From Symbiodinium natans (lineage: Eukaryota; Sar; Dinophyceae; Suessiales; Symbiodiniaceae): a DNA stretch of 64,000 nucleotides. Below the pieces are notes generated by a model. The model saw only the letters and a program-made list of their open reading frames with translations. It ran no database searches and was not told the origin of the DNA. The position numbers were made by a program, and so were the translations under genes. Of this stretch, positions 29,931 to 39,180 are shown in pieces (position 1 is the stretch's first letter; each line of letters begins with the position of its first letter). Location of the stretch: NCBI GenBank assembly GCA_905221605.1, contig CAJNDS010000172.1, positions 1 to 64,000 on the forward strand, given 5' to 3'.

Positions 29931-30812
29931 ATGTTCGAGGACATGATGGAGGGGGCGGGGGAGCTCGAGGCGAGCATCTTCGCGCACTGCTTCGACGAGG
30001 GAGCCATGCAAAGGTACATGCCGGCCAGGGCGCCCAAGCGGGCTCGCCCGGAACAGCAGTTTCGGGGGATGGGTGCGGGAAATCGCTTCGCTCCTGTGAA
30101 CATGTATGGAGCGCCCCCGCAGCAGCAGCAGGTGCAGGACCCGCTTCGTCTCATGTGCCGCGTCATCCTGCAACAGGAGGAGACCATAGCGCACCTTCGG
30201 CACGAGAAGTGCTTTGTCATGTTCATGAAACACGAGCAGGAAGGGATCCTCAAACCGCTAATGATGGTGGCGAAAGAGTGGAACGAGAAACGAAGCCAGA
30301 CGCCGGAGAAGCTCACCTCTCCACTCCGTACCCTGCTCTTGCAGTCAATGTTGCAGGAACTCTTGCAAAGAGTGCAGAAGGAGGCGGCCACAGAAGATGG
30401 CCGAACAGCTCTCCAGAAAAAAGGCTGGCTGACCAAGGAAAACCATTGGCCGTATCTTGCTTGGGACTCCAAAACCAAGCAACTTGTGCTGAACCAGGCC
30501 CGGCAGCCTGTTCCTCACACGGAGATCGTTCGGTTGCTCACTTGGATGCTGACAGAGATGAAGGGGGACATAATCCAGACCTTCAAGTCCCGCCCCAGCC
30601 TCCACAAGATGAACCTTCAGATTGCGCCGACCTCCACCTTCCACCTGGAGATTGCCTTGCGGGGTCAAACCTCGTTGGAGATGCACGAGGCCTTCATGAA
30701 GCTGACATCGAATGCCGTGACACAGCTGATAGGCACCGCTATCAAGCGGGACAGCCTGCCGCAGACGGCCCTTGCCAAGCAATTGGCGGACCTCACCTTC
30801 CGCCGTCGATGA
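29931..30812 (+). CDS. LINE-2 ORF3, unknown 293-aa protein
   Basis: ATG at 29931 to TGA at 30810-30812, 293 residues. The N-terminus has a basic, Gln-rich stretch (YMPARAPKRARPEQQFRG, PPQQQQVQDPLRLM). The middle is helical and charged (SPLRTLLLQSMLQELLQRV). The C-terminal half contains WPYLAWDSKTKQLVLNQ and FHLEIALRGQTSLEMHEAF. I do not recognise the family. Its stop shares bases with the start of the protease ORF (ATGA, 30809-30812), so the two may be translated as a coupled pair. The endonuclease-RT frame stays open across the full ORF in another phase. Confidence 0.7.
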   Translation: MFEDMMEGAGELEASIFAHCFDEGAMQRYMPARAPKRARPEQQFRGMGAGNRFAPVNMYGAPPQQQQVQDPLRLMCRVILQQEETIAHLRHEKCFVMFMKHEQEGILKPLMMVAKEWNEKRSQTPEKLTSPLRTLLLQSMLQELLQRVQKEAATEDGRTALQKKGWLTKENHWPYLAWDSKTKQLVLNQARQPVPHTEIVRLLTWMLTEMKGDIIQTFKSRPSLHKMNLQIAPTSTFHLEIALRGQTSLEMHEAFMKLTSNAVTQLIGTAIKRDSLPQTALAKQLADLTFRRR

Positions 30813-31690
30813 CAGGCCTCACCCCACCGGCGATTGCACAGGCTGCCACATGTCATTTTCCACTGTCCAGTGTTGTTTTGCAGGGCGGTCGAAATCAGTG
30901 TTACCTCAACTCCTTCCTGTATTGCTTCCTTCATGCAGCTCGCTGTGCGGATTGTTCACATGTGTTGCCACAGGTGTTCGGGAAACAAACAGGGAAGGCT
31001 CAATGGGCCTCGCGTCTGTTGGGGTTCGGGCTCTTGGGGTGGCCCGAACCTTATCAGCAGCATGATGTTGCAGAGCTTGGCGATTTCCTGCTTCCGAAGC
31101 TCACGCAAGCTGTCAGCCCAGGCCACTGGGAGTCGCGAAGCACTACTGACCAGGGTTTTGTTCGGCATGCTAGCACAAGTGCAGCGCAGTGCCTGAGACT
31201 AGGGTTGGATGAGCCACACAGCGCCGACGCTGTAGACATCCAGGTTTTGATAGCTGGCTGGCACCAAGGTGCGACCATACAGGCATTCGTTCGTGCCCCG
31301 CCGATGCTCTGCATTCAGATTCCTAGATTCCTGTATCGTGCACCGGGCTGGGCAGAGAAGCGCAAACATCCCTACCTTCTCCCTAATCTTGTGCAAATAC
31401 CTGAGTTTCTCACGGCTGATAGCCTCTCCATCCGATGGCTCCCATACCAAGTTGTCGCTTGTGTGCAGCATCATGGTGCCCAGCCACATGAGGGGCACTA
31501 CACAGCTGTGTTGCAACAGTGTGGCAAGCAGTGGCTCTACGATGACGAAAAAAGGCCTCGACTCCTTGAGACCCATGAGCTTGAGCATCTGAGCACAAAC
31601 ATATACCTTGTGTTTTTGGTGAGACAGCATCTCAATGCCGTCGCTCCGTTTGTAGCTGCTGAGCCTTCCATTTCACAAGCCGAACGCTGA
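30809..31690 (+). CDS. LINE-2 ORF4: ubiquitin-specific-protease-like (C19) domain
   Basis: From the ATG overlapping the ORF3 stop (30809) to TGA at 31688-31690, 293 residues. The Cys box is GGRNQCYLNSFLYCFLHA, with the nucleophile Cys at residue 31 (30899-30901). The His box is HGAQPHEGHYTAVLQQ, with His at residue 230 (31496-31498). The third catalytic residue is an Asp in QWLYDDEKRPR (residue 245). The box order and the GHYTA...WLYDDE spacing fit ubiquitin carboxyl-terminal hydrolases of family C19. The domain is compact compared with typical USP cores of 300-350 residues. It would cleave ubiquitin or a ubiquitin-like tag from a target, possibly to protect element proteins from the proteasome; that role is inference. 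The frame is also continuous with ORF2. Confidence 0.8.
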   Translation: MTGLTPPAIAQAATCHFPLSSVVLQGGRNQCYLNSFLYCFLHAARCADCSHVLPQVFGKQTGKAQWASRLLGFGLLGWPEPYQQHDVAELGDFLLPKLTQAVSPGHWESRSTTDQGFVRHASTSAAQCLRLGLDEPHSADAVDIQVLIAGWHQGATIQAFVRAPPMLCIQIPRFLYRAPGWAEKRKHPYLLPNLVQIPEFLTADSLSIRWLPYQVVACVQHHGAQPHEGHYTAVLQQCGKQWLYDDEKRPRLLETHELEHLSTNIYLVFLVRQHLNAVAPFVAAEPSISQAER

Positions 31691-31713
31691 GCGCCACGGG
31701 CAAGTCGCTGTTC

Positions 31714-31899
31714 TTGCAGGCTCAGATTGATGCGGTTGCAAAGGAGATGGAAAACATTCAGCAAGTCGCAACGCGGCTGACAGATGACATGCGCATCATG
31801 CAAGATCGATGGATGGCCTTGCGGAAGTCGCTACCAAACCAGTGTACAGTGGTTGTCTGTGATGCAAACACGCCTTTCTTGCACGCGTTGAATGACTAA
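31714..31899 (+). CDS. Short last ORF of LINE-2
   Basis: The frame ends at the TGA... TAA-rich region with stop at 31897-31899 and reads SLFLQAQIDAVAKEMENIQQ followed by LTDDMRIMQDRWMALRKS. It looks like a short coiled coil. It has no ATG near its start and its frame overlaps the end of the protease ORF, so it may be reached by frameshift or be a coding remnant in the 3' region. Confidence 0.35.
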   Translation: MQAQIDAVAKEMENIQQVATRLTDDMRIMQDRWMALRKSLPNQCTVVVCDANTPFLHALND

Positions 31900-32089
31900 G
31901 TCATCGATGTAAGGGCAAACTTTACTTCCGGGATGAGAATATCTCGTCACGATACAATGCACCTCGGTGCTCTTTTAATGCTGGTGCTCCACAAGGGCAC
32001 ACGTGCCGCCATCTAGAATGGCCGACTGTCATAATCAGTTGATAGGCGCCCGCAGGACGATTGTGACACTTTCGCCGCGAGTGAAGAAA

Positions 32090-32104
32090 GATGATACAAT
32101 GACA
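32090..32104. repeat. 15-bp target duplication of LINE-2, right
   Basis: GATGATACAATGACA, identical to 24754-24768, follows the GAAGAAA tail of the element. Confidence 0.85.
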
Positions 32105-32138
32105 CGATATGATGATATATGATATGCTATGATCTGAT

Positions 32139-32210
<72 letters not shown>

Positions 32211-32230
32211 GTATGATGATGATGATGATG
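32139..32230. repeat. (GAT)n microsatellite right of LINE-2
   Basis: About 90 bp of GATGAT with one GGTAT break. With the left array it shows the LINE entered GAT-rich DNA. Confidence 0.92.
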
Positions 32231-32235
32231 CTGCT

Positions 32236-33424
32236 GATGATCTTCTGCTGAGGATCTGCTGACGCTGCTGGGCAATATGAGACTCTTGATGAGACTGCCG
32301 ACAGGTTTGTTAATCTGGCCCTATGGCCCTAGAACACCATGCCGCGCCCGAAATTTCGGCCATTTTCTGATCTGTTCGAGTTCGGCTCGCATCGAGGCCC
32401 GCCGGCCAGTCGCTTTCGCCGCCTCGCCATGGGTCGGGGCTAATTTCGTCTCGATGGTGCTCCACGCTAGTGTTTTGGAGCGATCGGGAGCCGGTTCCAA
32501 GACACTGTCGAGGCGACCGTCCAGCGAGGTGTGCGGGGGGTTTAGGATGGCCGCCGGACGGCTACCACGGGACTCTGCTGACAGAGCTCTTTTTCTGGCC
32601 CTATGACCTCAAAACATCATGCCGTGCCCCAAGTGTCGGCTTGGGCACCCTACTCACCTTACCCCTTTCCTTGGCCCCTCCTCTGCGAAGCGCCGGGTTC
32701 GTCATTTGCATTCCCTTGGTGGTACGACGTCTGTTTGTCGGTTCAAACAGAGTACCTTTGAGCCTAAACACCCGACCCTCAAACCTGAAAATAAACCCTG
32801 GACACTTAGCTCCGTCGTAGGTAATGGGGCCATGTAATCCATGTGGCCCCCTGATTTGATGCCAAGCAGAGAGTGCTTCGCACCCCCATTTTGCCGTCAG
32901 GCAAAAAACCCAAGTGAGATCTTGATTGACCAAGTTGCAGTTCTTCTCCATTGGCTCTGGAAGGCACTCCACAGTTTTGCAAACCATTAACAATCGTGCC
33001 CAATTCCATTATGAAAAACCTTCTCCAACAGATGGTACAGAACCACTTCCAAAACACAGCTTAGTCATTGTTGGAAAGTGATCCACAGGCGAAATAACAA
33101 AACCTTGTGCAAAGCTGTAGAAAAAAACGGACCCCAGGGAAGGAATGAACTCTGGATGCCTACTTAAGTATACCTTGTGTTGTGCACCATACACACAAGG
33201 AGAATGGTGTCTTGTCAATACGACCCAGCTAGGTGCCGAGCTTTTCCCTTTAGTACAAGCGGCCATTGCCTTCAAGCTGCACAACCATCTTCTGCAAGTC
33301 CAGGCGATAGTGGAATGGCCTTGCTGTGCCTCTGCTCAGCTCTCTAATCGATTGGAGTTAATATGTGTGAACCTTCTAGTTTCCCAGTTAACACGTGATG
33401 TGCACTTGAGTTGTCTGCTATGAG
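32236..33424. other. Intergenic region with a diverged ~45-bp repeat
   Basis: CTGGCCCTATGGCCCTAGAA (about 32311) and CTGGCCCTATGACCTCAAAA (about 32596) begin two related blocks of about 45 bp, each continuing into CATGCCG(C/T)GCCC. No credible gene is seen between here and the copia-2 LTR. Confidence 0.5.
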
Positions 33425-33891
33425 TGTGAAGCATAGGCACGAGAACATGTCAGGCAGTGCAGATTTCTTTTGGCTTGGTAAGACTGTATTTTGAGTAGGA
33501 AGAACCGTTTTCTGTTCGTTTTCTCAAAACTCGTTTGTTGGAACTCGTTTCCTGTTTGTGACCTAGTATTTGGTGACCAGAAGTAACTCAAGCCAGTTTA
33601 GGTCTGCACAGAGCTCAGCAGAGCACCCAAAAAGGCTAGCAACCTCCCCACAGTGTTTAGGAGTAGAAGTTCCATGGCTGAGTGTTTACCTGAAGTACCT
33701 TTGTTTTCCTATGTCTGGCAGACAGTGTTTAAAGCTGGAGAGCCGTGCTCGCATTGGCTCAAGCCAAGCGGAGCTCGAGTAACTGTGAACAGCGCAGTGA
33801 AGAAAAGAGTCCGCGCTTTGTGCTGTAAGGCTGAGTGTAACCTTGACCTGAGGTCTTTTAGGCCCCAGTAGCTGTGCCACGTATTTGAACG
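33425..33891 (+). repeat. Probable 5' LTR of copia-2
   Basis: Starts TGTGAAG, like the sense LTR of copia-1 (TGTGAAAG), and shares AGAACATGT about 20 bases in. It ends at the primer binding site. It contains CGCATTGGCTCAAG near 33750, matching the spliced-leader 3' end. No second LTR exists in the window, so the left border is inferred from the TG start only. Confidence 0.5.
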
Positions 33892-33913
33892 TGGTAGCGG
33901 AGCTTCGTGCTCC
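33892..33913 (+). promoter_or_regulatory. Primer binding site and hairpin of copia-2
   Basis: TGGTAGCGGAGC, identical to the copia-1 primer site, followed by a GGAGC/GCTCC hairpin (33899-33913) with a five-base loop. Confidence 0.7.
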
Positions 33914-34050
33914 AGCATGGACAATGGTGAAGAACGTGTGCCTAGACGAGACCTTCTCCGAGAGGCCGCAGTGCAAGCAGCCTGAGTTGCACAGGGCTTT
34001 CCGGTGCGAGGTCACCAAGTGCCCGTGGGAGAAGAGAACGTGGAAGGTCT

Positions 34051-37000
34051 TTGCCAGCACGACCACCTTCAGTTCCACGCGGAGTAGACCCAAGGCAGTG
34101 GACAGCTACGACTGGAGCAGGCTATCAGCCACCAGTTGGGGCTGTGCCTTCGTTTGGACCTCAGTTCTACCAGATGGGGACACCCCCTCAAACAGCACCA
34201 CAAGAACCCCTTCAAGTTCCGAATACGCAGTTGCCCGTTGCACCTGGAGTAGCTCAACAGATGGAGTTCACAAGAGCAATGCTGCAAGCACAGGACGAGC
34301 AGATCCGACAGCAGGCAGCTCAACTTCAACAGATGAGTGCCATGCTGACGCAGGCGTTGCAGCTTGCAAGTGCGAATGCTGCCAATGCACATGTTGCAGC
34401 AGCTACAACTTCATCGTGGACGAGTCCTGCACCTGGAGGAGACCCCTCAGCAGCATCTGCGAATGCATCGACCCCTGTGGATATGGAAGTAGACTCTGGA
34501 GTACGAAACAAGAGAGCAGAGGGCTACATTCCACAGTTGCCTCAGCTGAACTATGCGTCCATGACGAGTAGACATGCTGAAATCCGAGTTTGGACAGCTT
34601 ACAGAGATGAACTTACAAGCTGGCTTTGTTTGCTTGACGACCGGTACGCTACGGAGTTGCAGGAGGCGATGAGTAGCAGTGTGGAAGTTTCGCAAGTGAA
34701 GCTTGAAGCCGGGAAGGCAGCTCAGCCGACCAAACTTTGGTTTTTGCTTCGTCAGTCCATGAGCAAGTTCCAGCGTGGGCAGGATTTGGTGCATCTCATC
34801 GAGGTGAAGCAGATGGGAGCAAGTGCCGGATACGAACTCTGGCGTTCGCTGAACAACGAGTTGTCCGTTCGCTCCAGAGTAGAAGGACAAGCCCTTCGCG
34901 AGCAGGCATTAGGCCTGGTGCCGCCAAAGCACCTCAAGCGGCCACTTGATGTCGCTAGGTGGTACACCACCGAACTCCTCAAGTTCGAGGCGCAGGTGAA
35001 GCATCGCTTCCCGGAGTTGCTCATCGGAGAACAGGAGGGAGTCTTGTGCCTGATGAAGCACTTAGATTCTGAGACCAAGAGATATCTGCTCCTCCATCAC
35101 TCAACAAGGAGCATGAGTGAGCTGATGACTGGTTTGCAGTTTTACGACGAGCAGCTTCGTGTGATGGACTTCCAGAGAGAAGGAGCATCCGGGTATGCGA
35201 ATGCCTTCAAGGGTGGCAAGGGCGGAAAGGGCGACAGAGACAAGAGCAACAAAGGCTCCAAGGGCAACAAGGGCAACAAAGGCGAGAAAGGAGAAAAGGG
35301 ACAGAAGGGTGGCAAAGCGAAAGGAAAGGACAGGAAAGGTGACCGAAGCGGAAAAGGAGACAGAGCTCGGAGCAAGAGCAGAGAGGCGAAGAAGACAGAT
35401 GTCTGCCGGAACTGCGGGAAGACTGGACACTGGGCACGCGACTGCTGGGCACCTTCGAAGGACAAAGCCGCAGCGGCGACGAGCCAGGCCGTTACGACGC
35501 AGCCAGAGGCACCATCGTCTTCATCGTCTACATCGGCGAAAGCAGCAGCGCAGCCCACAACCAAGGGTAGTGGAAAAGCACAGTCATCAATCAAGACGTT
35601 TCTGGAAGGATATCACTTTGGTATGATGCTCACGAACCAGGTGGTTAGTTTTCCTTCAGATGATCGCATTTACTGGCTGATTGACTCTGGTAGTTCGTTC
35701 CACATCATCACGAGAGAGACGCTTGAGAGCGACCACGTGAAGATCCTGAGTTGGTTGGAAGGACGCCCGAAGTCCTATGCGGAGACTGCGACTGGAGATT
35801 CCGTTGAGATTGGCGGATCAACACATGTTTTGGTGGAAGTTTGCTTTGAAACCACCACCCCAGCATCATCGAAGAGCAGTTCTGAGCATGAGAGTGACGC
35901 TGTGTACATGTGTAAAGCTAGGTTTGAAGCAGTCATTTCCGATCAGATCAAGCACAATTTGCTGAACATCAATTTGCTTTGTCAGAACGGTGGTTGGGAA
36001 CCGACGCTGTGCGTACAGCAAGGCGGAATCACTGTCCGCAAGCATGGCGTAACTTTGAAGCCCACCTTGTTTGCCTCAGTAAGTTGGCTTGCGTCAGTAC
36101 GGAGTGACCATCCTTTAGCTCTGAAGCCTCAGGATTTGATCGGCAAAACGGAACAACGTCGCAAAAATCGATCTCGAAAGTCATCCGCTGATCGTGATTT
36201 TCATCGTTCGACCTCGAATCGCGGTTATCGAAATTCTGCGAGAGTGTGTGTTGAGCCCGAAAACCCTGAATTGCTGGACATTTCATGTCTTGATGAGATG
36301 AGTGACTGCAAGGGACATGTGAGTCATGAGCATGCTGACCTGGACCAAGGAGAGACTAAGGAGAAACTAAGGGCGGTTGATGAGCTTTTGAGCGCCGCGC
36401 CTAGTTCCTCTGATTCTGTCAGTCATGCGGACATGCCAGTTTTCCATGAGCTTGACAGTCATACATGTTTGTTTTCTTGTGCAGACGACAACATCATCTC
36501 ACACGGGGAGCAAAACAACAACACCACACCAGCAGTCGAGTGGCTTGTGCATGCGTGTGACAGTAGCGCCACAGCAGCAAACTTTCCCTTGTCGTGTTTT
36601 GGTCGCGATTTGCAAGAGCAATCTCCCAAGTATCGACCCGAAAGCCTTGGATGCCCAAAGCACCAGGAGCCACCGTCTTTTGTGGTAGACGCCTTCGCGC
36701 ACCATGGAAGAGCAGCCAATGGAGGTGGAGCAAGCCATGAGCGAGACAATGGTCCGCTCTATCAGCGAGCTGGAGGGTATGCGAGAGGGAGCGCGAGCGC
36801 GCAGGATGCTACTCGTGGACGAGCACCGGGTGAACAGAATCACCGAGGAAGAGGAGCGACTCGGTCCCCTACAAGACGAGGAGACTTCTCCGGTCACGAT
36901 CTACGTTCCCTCACCCCCGCCATCCGAAGAGGAGACGACGGAAGGAGCCGAAGATGTGACAATGATGGAACAACCATCATCCCATCGAGCCAGAGAGCCC

Positions 37001-37362
37001 ACGATGGTGGAGCGGCCGTCCTCCCACAAGGCCACAGCCACGCTGATGCGGCCAACTCCCAAGACATTGAGGAAGAAAGAGGCCCCGAAGAAGGAGAGAA
37101 GACCTCGACGGAAGAGAAGAAGACCTCAGAGGAAAAATCCGACAGCTACGAGATAAAGGGCAACGACCCAGAGGCCTGGCGACGCTTCATGGAAGCGAGA
37201 GCAGCCAAGAACGCTGCATCGAAGCCCAAGAAGAAGAAGCCGGCAAAGGAGCGGAAGCCTATGGAGGAGAGGCCCGTCGTTCAGGAACCGAGTGGGCCAC
37301 CTCCGGACTCACCGGACCGACCCGGAAAGGCAAGCGTCGCTTTGCAAGTTCCGACTGGCTGA
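34051..37362 (+). CDS. copia-2 Gag-protease with acidic linker, 3'-truncated element
   Basis: The frame is open for 1103 codons. It codes for a Gln/Pro-rich N-terminus, a Gag core (RVWTAYRDELTSWLCLLDDRY, WFLLRQSMSKFQRGQDLVHL) paralogous to copia-1 Gag, a Lys/Gly-rich tract (GNKGNKGEKGEKGQKGG), the knuckle CRNCGKTGHWARDCW, and the protease site YWLIDSGSSFHIITRETL. From about 36690 to 37156 another frame looks more natural (MEEQPMEVEQAMSETM, EEEERLGPL), so a frame break is likely there, with a return near 37150 (GNDPEAWRRFMEARAAKNA). Integrase and RT are absent; a tyrosine-recombinase element takes over at about 37.4 kb. The displayed start is a TTG. An upstream ATG at 33917 lies in another frame and stops after about 22 codons. 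Confidence 0.85.
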   Translation: MPARPPSVPRGVDPRQWTATTGAGYQPPVGAVPSFGPQFYQMGTPPQTAPQEPLQVPNTQLPVAPGVAQQMEFTRAMLQAQDEQIRQQAAQLQQMSAMLTQALQLASANAANAHVAAATTSSWTSPAPGGDPSAASANASTPVDMEVDSGVRNKRAEGYIPQLPQLNYASMTSRHAEIRVWTAYRDELTSWLCLLDDRYATELQEAMSSSVEVSQVKLEAGKAAQPTKLWFLLRQSMSKFQRGQDLVHLIEVKQMGASAGYELWRSLNNELSVRSRVEGQALREQALGLVPPKHLKRPLDVARWYTTELLKFEAQVKHRFPELLIGEQEGVLCLMKHLDSETKRYLLLHHSTRSMSELMTGLQFYDEQLRVMDFQREGASGYANAFKGGKGGKGDRDKSNKGSKGNKGNKGEKGEKGQKGGKAKGKDRKGDRSGKGDRARSKSREAKKTDVCRNCGKTGHWARDCWAPSKDKAAAATSQAVTTQPEAPSSSSSTSAKAAAQPTTKGSGKAQSSIKTFLEGYHFGMMLTNQVVSFPSDDRIYWLIDSGSSFHIITRETLESDHVKILSWLEGRPKSYAETATGDSVEIGGSTHVLVEVCFETTTPASSKSSSEHESDAVYMCKARFEAVISDQIKHNLLNINLLCQNGGWEPTLCVQQGGITVRKHGVTLKPTLFASVSWLASVRSDHPLALKPQDLIGKTEQRRKNRSRKSSADRDFHRSTSNRGYRNSARVCVEPENPELLDISCLDEMSDCKGHVSHEHADLDQGETKEKLRAVDELLSAAPSSSDSVSHADMPVFHELDSHTCLFSCADDNIISHGEQNNNTTPAVEWLVHACDSSATAANFPLSCFGRDLQEQSPKYRPESLGCPKHQEPPSFVVDAFAHHGRAANGGGASHERDNGPLYQRAGGYARGSASAQDATRGRAPGEQNHRGRGATRSPTRRGDFSGHDLRSLTPAIRRGDDGRSRRCDNDGTTIIPSSQRAHDGGAAVLPQGHSHADAANSQDIEEERGPEEGEKTSTEEKKTSEEKSDSYEIKGNDPEAWRRFMEARAAKNAASKPKKKKPAKERKPMEERPVVQEPSGPPPDSPDRPGKASVALQVPTG

Positions 37363-37912
37363 CTTGGATATGTCGCCGCTTCGAAGGGTTATGGCAAACC
37401 CTCTCCTTTAATTTTAAGCGTCCCGCTTGATTTCGAGTGTCGGAGAGAAGCGTGTTCCGGTAGAAACCAAGAAGCCGCGCGTTCACGGCCAGTCGGGGTA
37501 CTGTTAGTGGCAGTAAAGGTCTCCGCCAAGCCTTGGCACAAAAATGACCAACGTGGAGCAGCGCTGTTCCAGCTCCAAGCTATTGTGGAAGGATGGCAGA
37601 ATGCGTTTGGCATTGCTGCGCTGCCGTACAGATGCCGATGGCACGCTGGATTTAGACAAGCTGTCGTGCAGCATAGCCAGCGCCTGTGCGCATAAGGCCA
37701 CCGGAACAATAGTCCGCAGACTTTCGTCTCTAAACCATTTTGTAACGTGGGCAGGCTCCGTTCAAGCGTCGCCCTTCCCGGTAACGGAGAGAGTGTCCTG
37801 GATGTGCCTTGCTTACTTGGACCGTTCCAAGGCGCCATGGTCAAAACCTGGCGGGTTCACTTAGTGCGTCAACTGGTATCAAGGCGTTCTCGGCCTGAAA
37901 GTCAAGGACTAC

Positions 37913-38660
37913 ATGACCTTGAGCCCTTGTATTGTGGGCCTTTGCAAAGGTTTCAAGGCCAAGGCTTCTCCGCCCCGCCGTGCGCCTGCTTTAGCTGTGG
38001 AGAAGGTCAAATTCCTCAAGAGTGCCGCGGCCTTTGCTGACAATGCTCCCGACTGCGTTATTGCGGGAGCGTTGTTGTTCATGATGTTGTGCCAGAGCCA
38101 GCGATGCATGGTAACTCTTAAGGTCGACTTTTCCGACGAGTCCACCGTGTGGATAGAGGGCTCCGTCTCCAAGAGCAAGACGGCCATGGGGCCAGAGCAC
38201 GCCTCTTGTTGCCACTTCTGGCGCCGTGCGTTTACCTAGAGACTCCTTGGATCCCACAGTGGCTGGAGGTACGGGTGTCTCTTGGCCTTTCGGTCAAAGG
38301 CGCCATCGATAAGGGTTCCCTGATCCCGCATTTCGGGATGATCCCGACTGGAAATGCCATGTCTTCGCAGCAGATCACTAAGTGGTTGCACGGCATTCTA
38401 GCAGAGGTCTTCCCGGCCTCTTTCCGTCTCTCCAGCCACAGCCTCAAGGCCACGGGCCTGACGTGGGCTGCGTCGGCCGGTGTCGCCCTGGACACGCGGC
38501 GCTTGTTGGCACATCATGTGCATGACAGTGCGCGTTGCACGGAAACCTATAGCCAAGACGTTCTCGCGCCAGCGGCGCGTATTTTCGAGAAAGTTCTCCT
38601 CGCCATCCGTAATGGCAACTTCGCGCCTGACAACCCTTGCGGAAGTCAAATTAGGACTAG
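37913..38660 (+). pseudogene. Tyrosine recombinase (frame broken near 38.23 kb)
   Basis: The first part (37913-38239) reads KVKFLKSAAAFADNAPDCV and CQSQRCMVTLKVDFSD, fitting the first arginine box. Near 38230 the frame moves by one and continues with IPHFGMIPTGNAMSSQQITK, then SSHSLKATGLTWAASAG, RRLLAHHV and CTETYSQD. These supply the H-x-x-(R/K), second His and nucleophile Tyr of a phage-integrase-type recombinase; HSLKAT has Lys where most have Arg. The enzyme would join a circular cDNA to the genome without target duplication. Downstream frame-1 sequence up to 39198 (LLCGRTLSDRYV) may be a further domain. Confidence 0.75.
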
Positions 38661-39180
38661 ACAGCGGGTCTTGGCCTTCAACAAACCAGACCCGGTTGTG
38701 CCGGAGGAAGCCCTGCGTCGGAGTTCAAATGTTATTCCCGATCCAGACAACGAGTTGTCAGCGGCTGCGTCAGCCGAGCAACCGGCACCCGAGCACATGA
38801 CTGACACCACAGATAGCGAGTCGGACCGACTCAGTAAGGAGGATATGCCGGCAGATCCCCCTTTGCCCGGGAACCGTGCCCGCCGCGAGGCCGTGGCAGC
38901 CCTGCCGCCGTGGTGCCAGTCCTTTATGCATGCTGTCAGCGGCTGCCTCCACGTTCAAGGGGTTGAGATGCGGAATCGTCTTCTTTGTGGGCGGACGTTG
39001 TCTGACAGGTATGTTACCAGCGACGTTGTTGAACTCGAAGAGGGGCGTCCCATTGCAAGCAGTGCTGGACCCACTCGAGCTTGCAGGACTAGAGGAAAAA
39101 GAAGGCTTGTTGACCTCGTCACAGGACCCCCCCCCCCCCCACTTTCCTCTCTTTGTGCTTGTCTTCTTCACCTGTCAGGC

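Larger units (their letters stand above)
24769..32089 (+). mobile_element. Full-length LINE (LINE-2) with a deubiquitinase-like ORF
   Basis: A 15-bp direct repeat, GATGATACAATGACA, lies at 24754-24768 and 32090-32104 and bounds a 7.3-kb insert. Inside are an 87-bp leader, ORF1 (24856-25527), an endonuclease/RT/zinc-finger ORF2, ORF3 (29931-30812), a ubiquitin-specific-protease ORF (30809-31690) and a short last ORF. The 3' end is a short GAAGAAA tail. Both flanks are GAT repeats, so the element sits inside a GAT-rich locus. All catalytic motifs seen are intact, so the copy may be or may recently have been autonomous. Confidence 0.88.
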
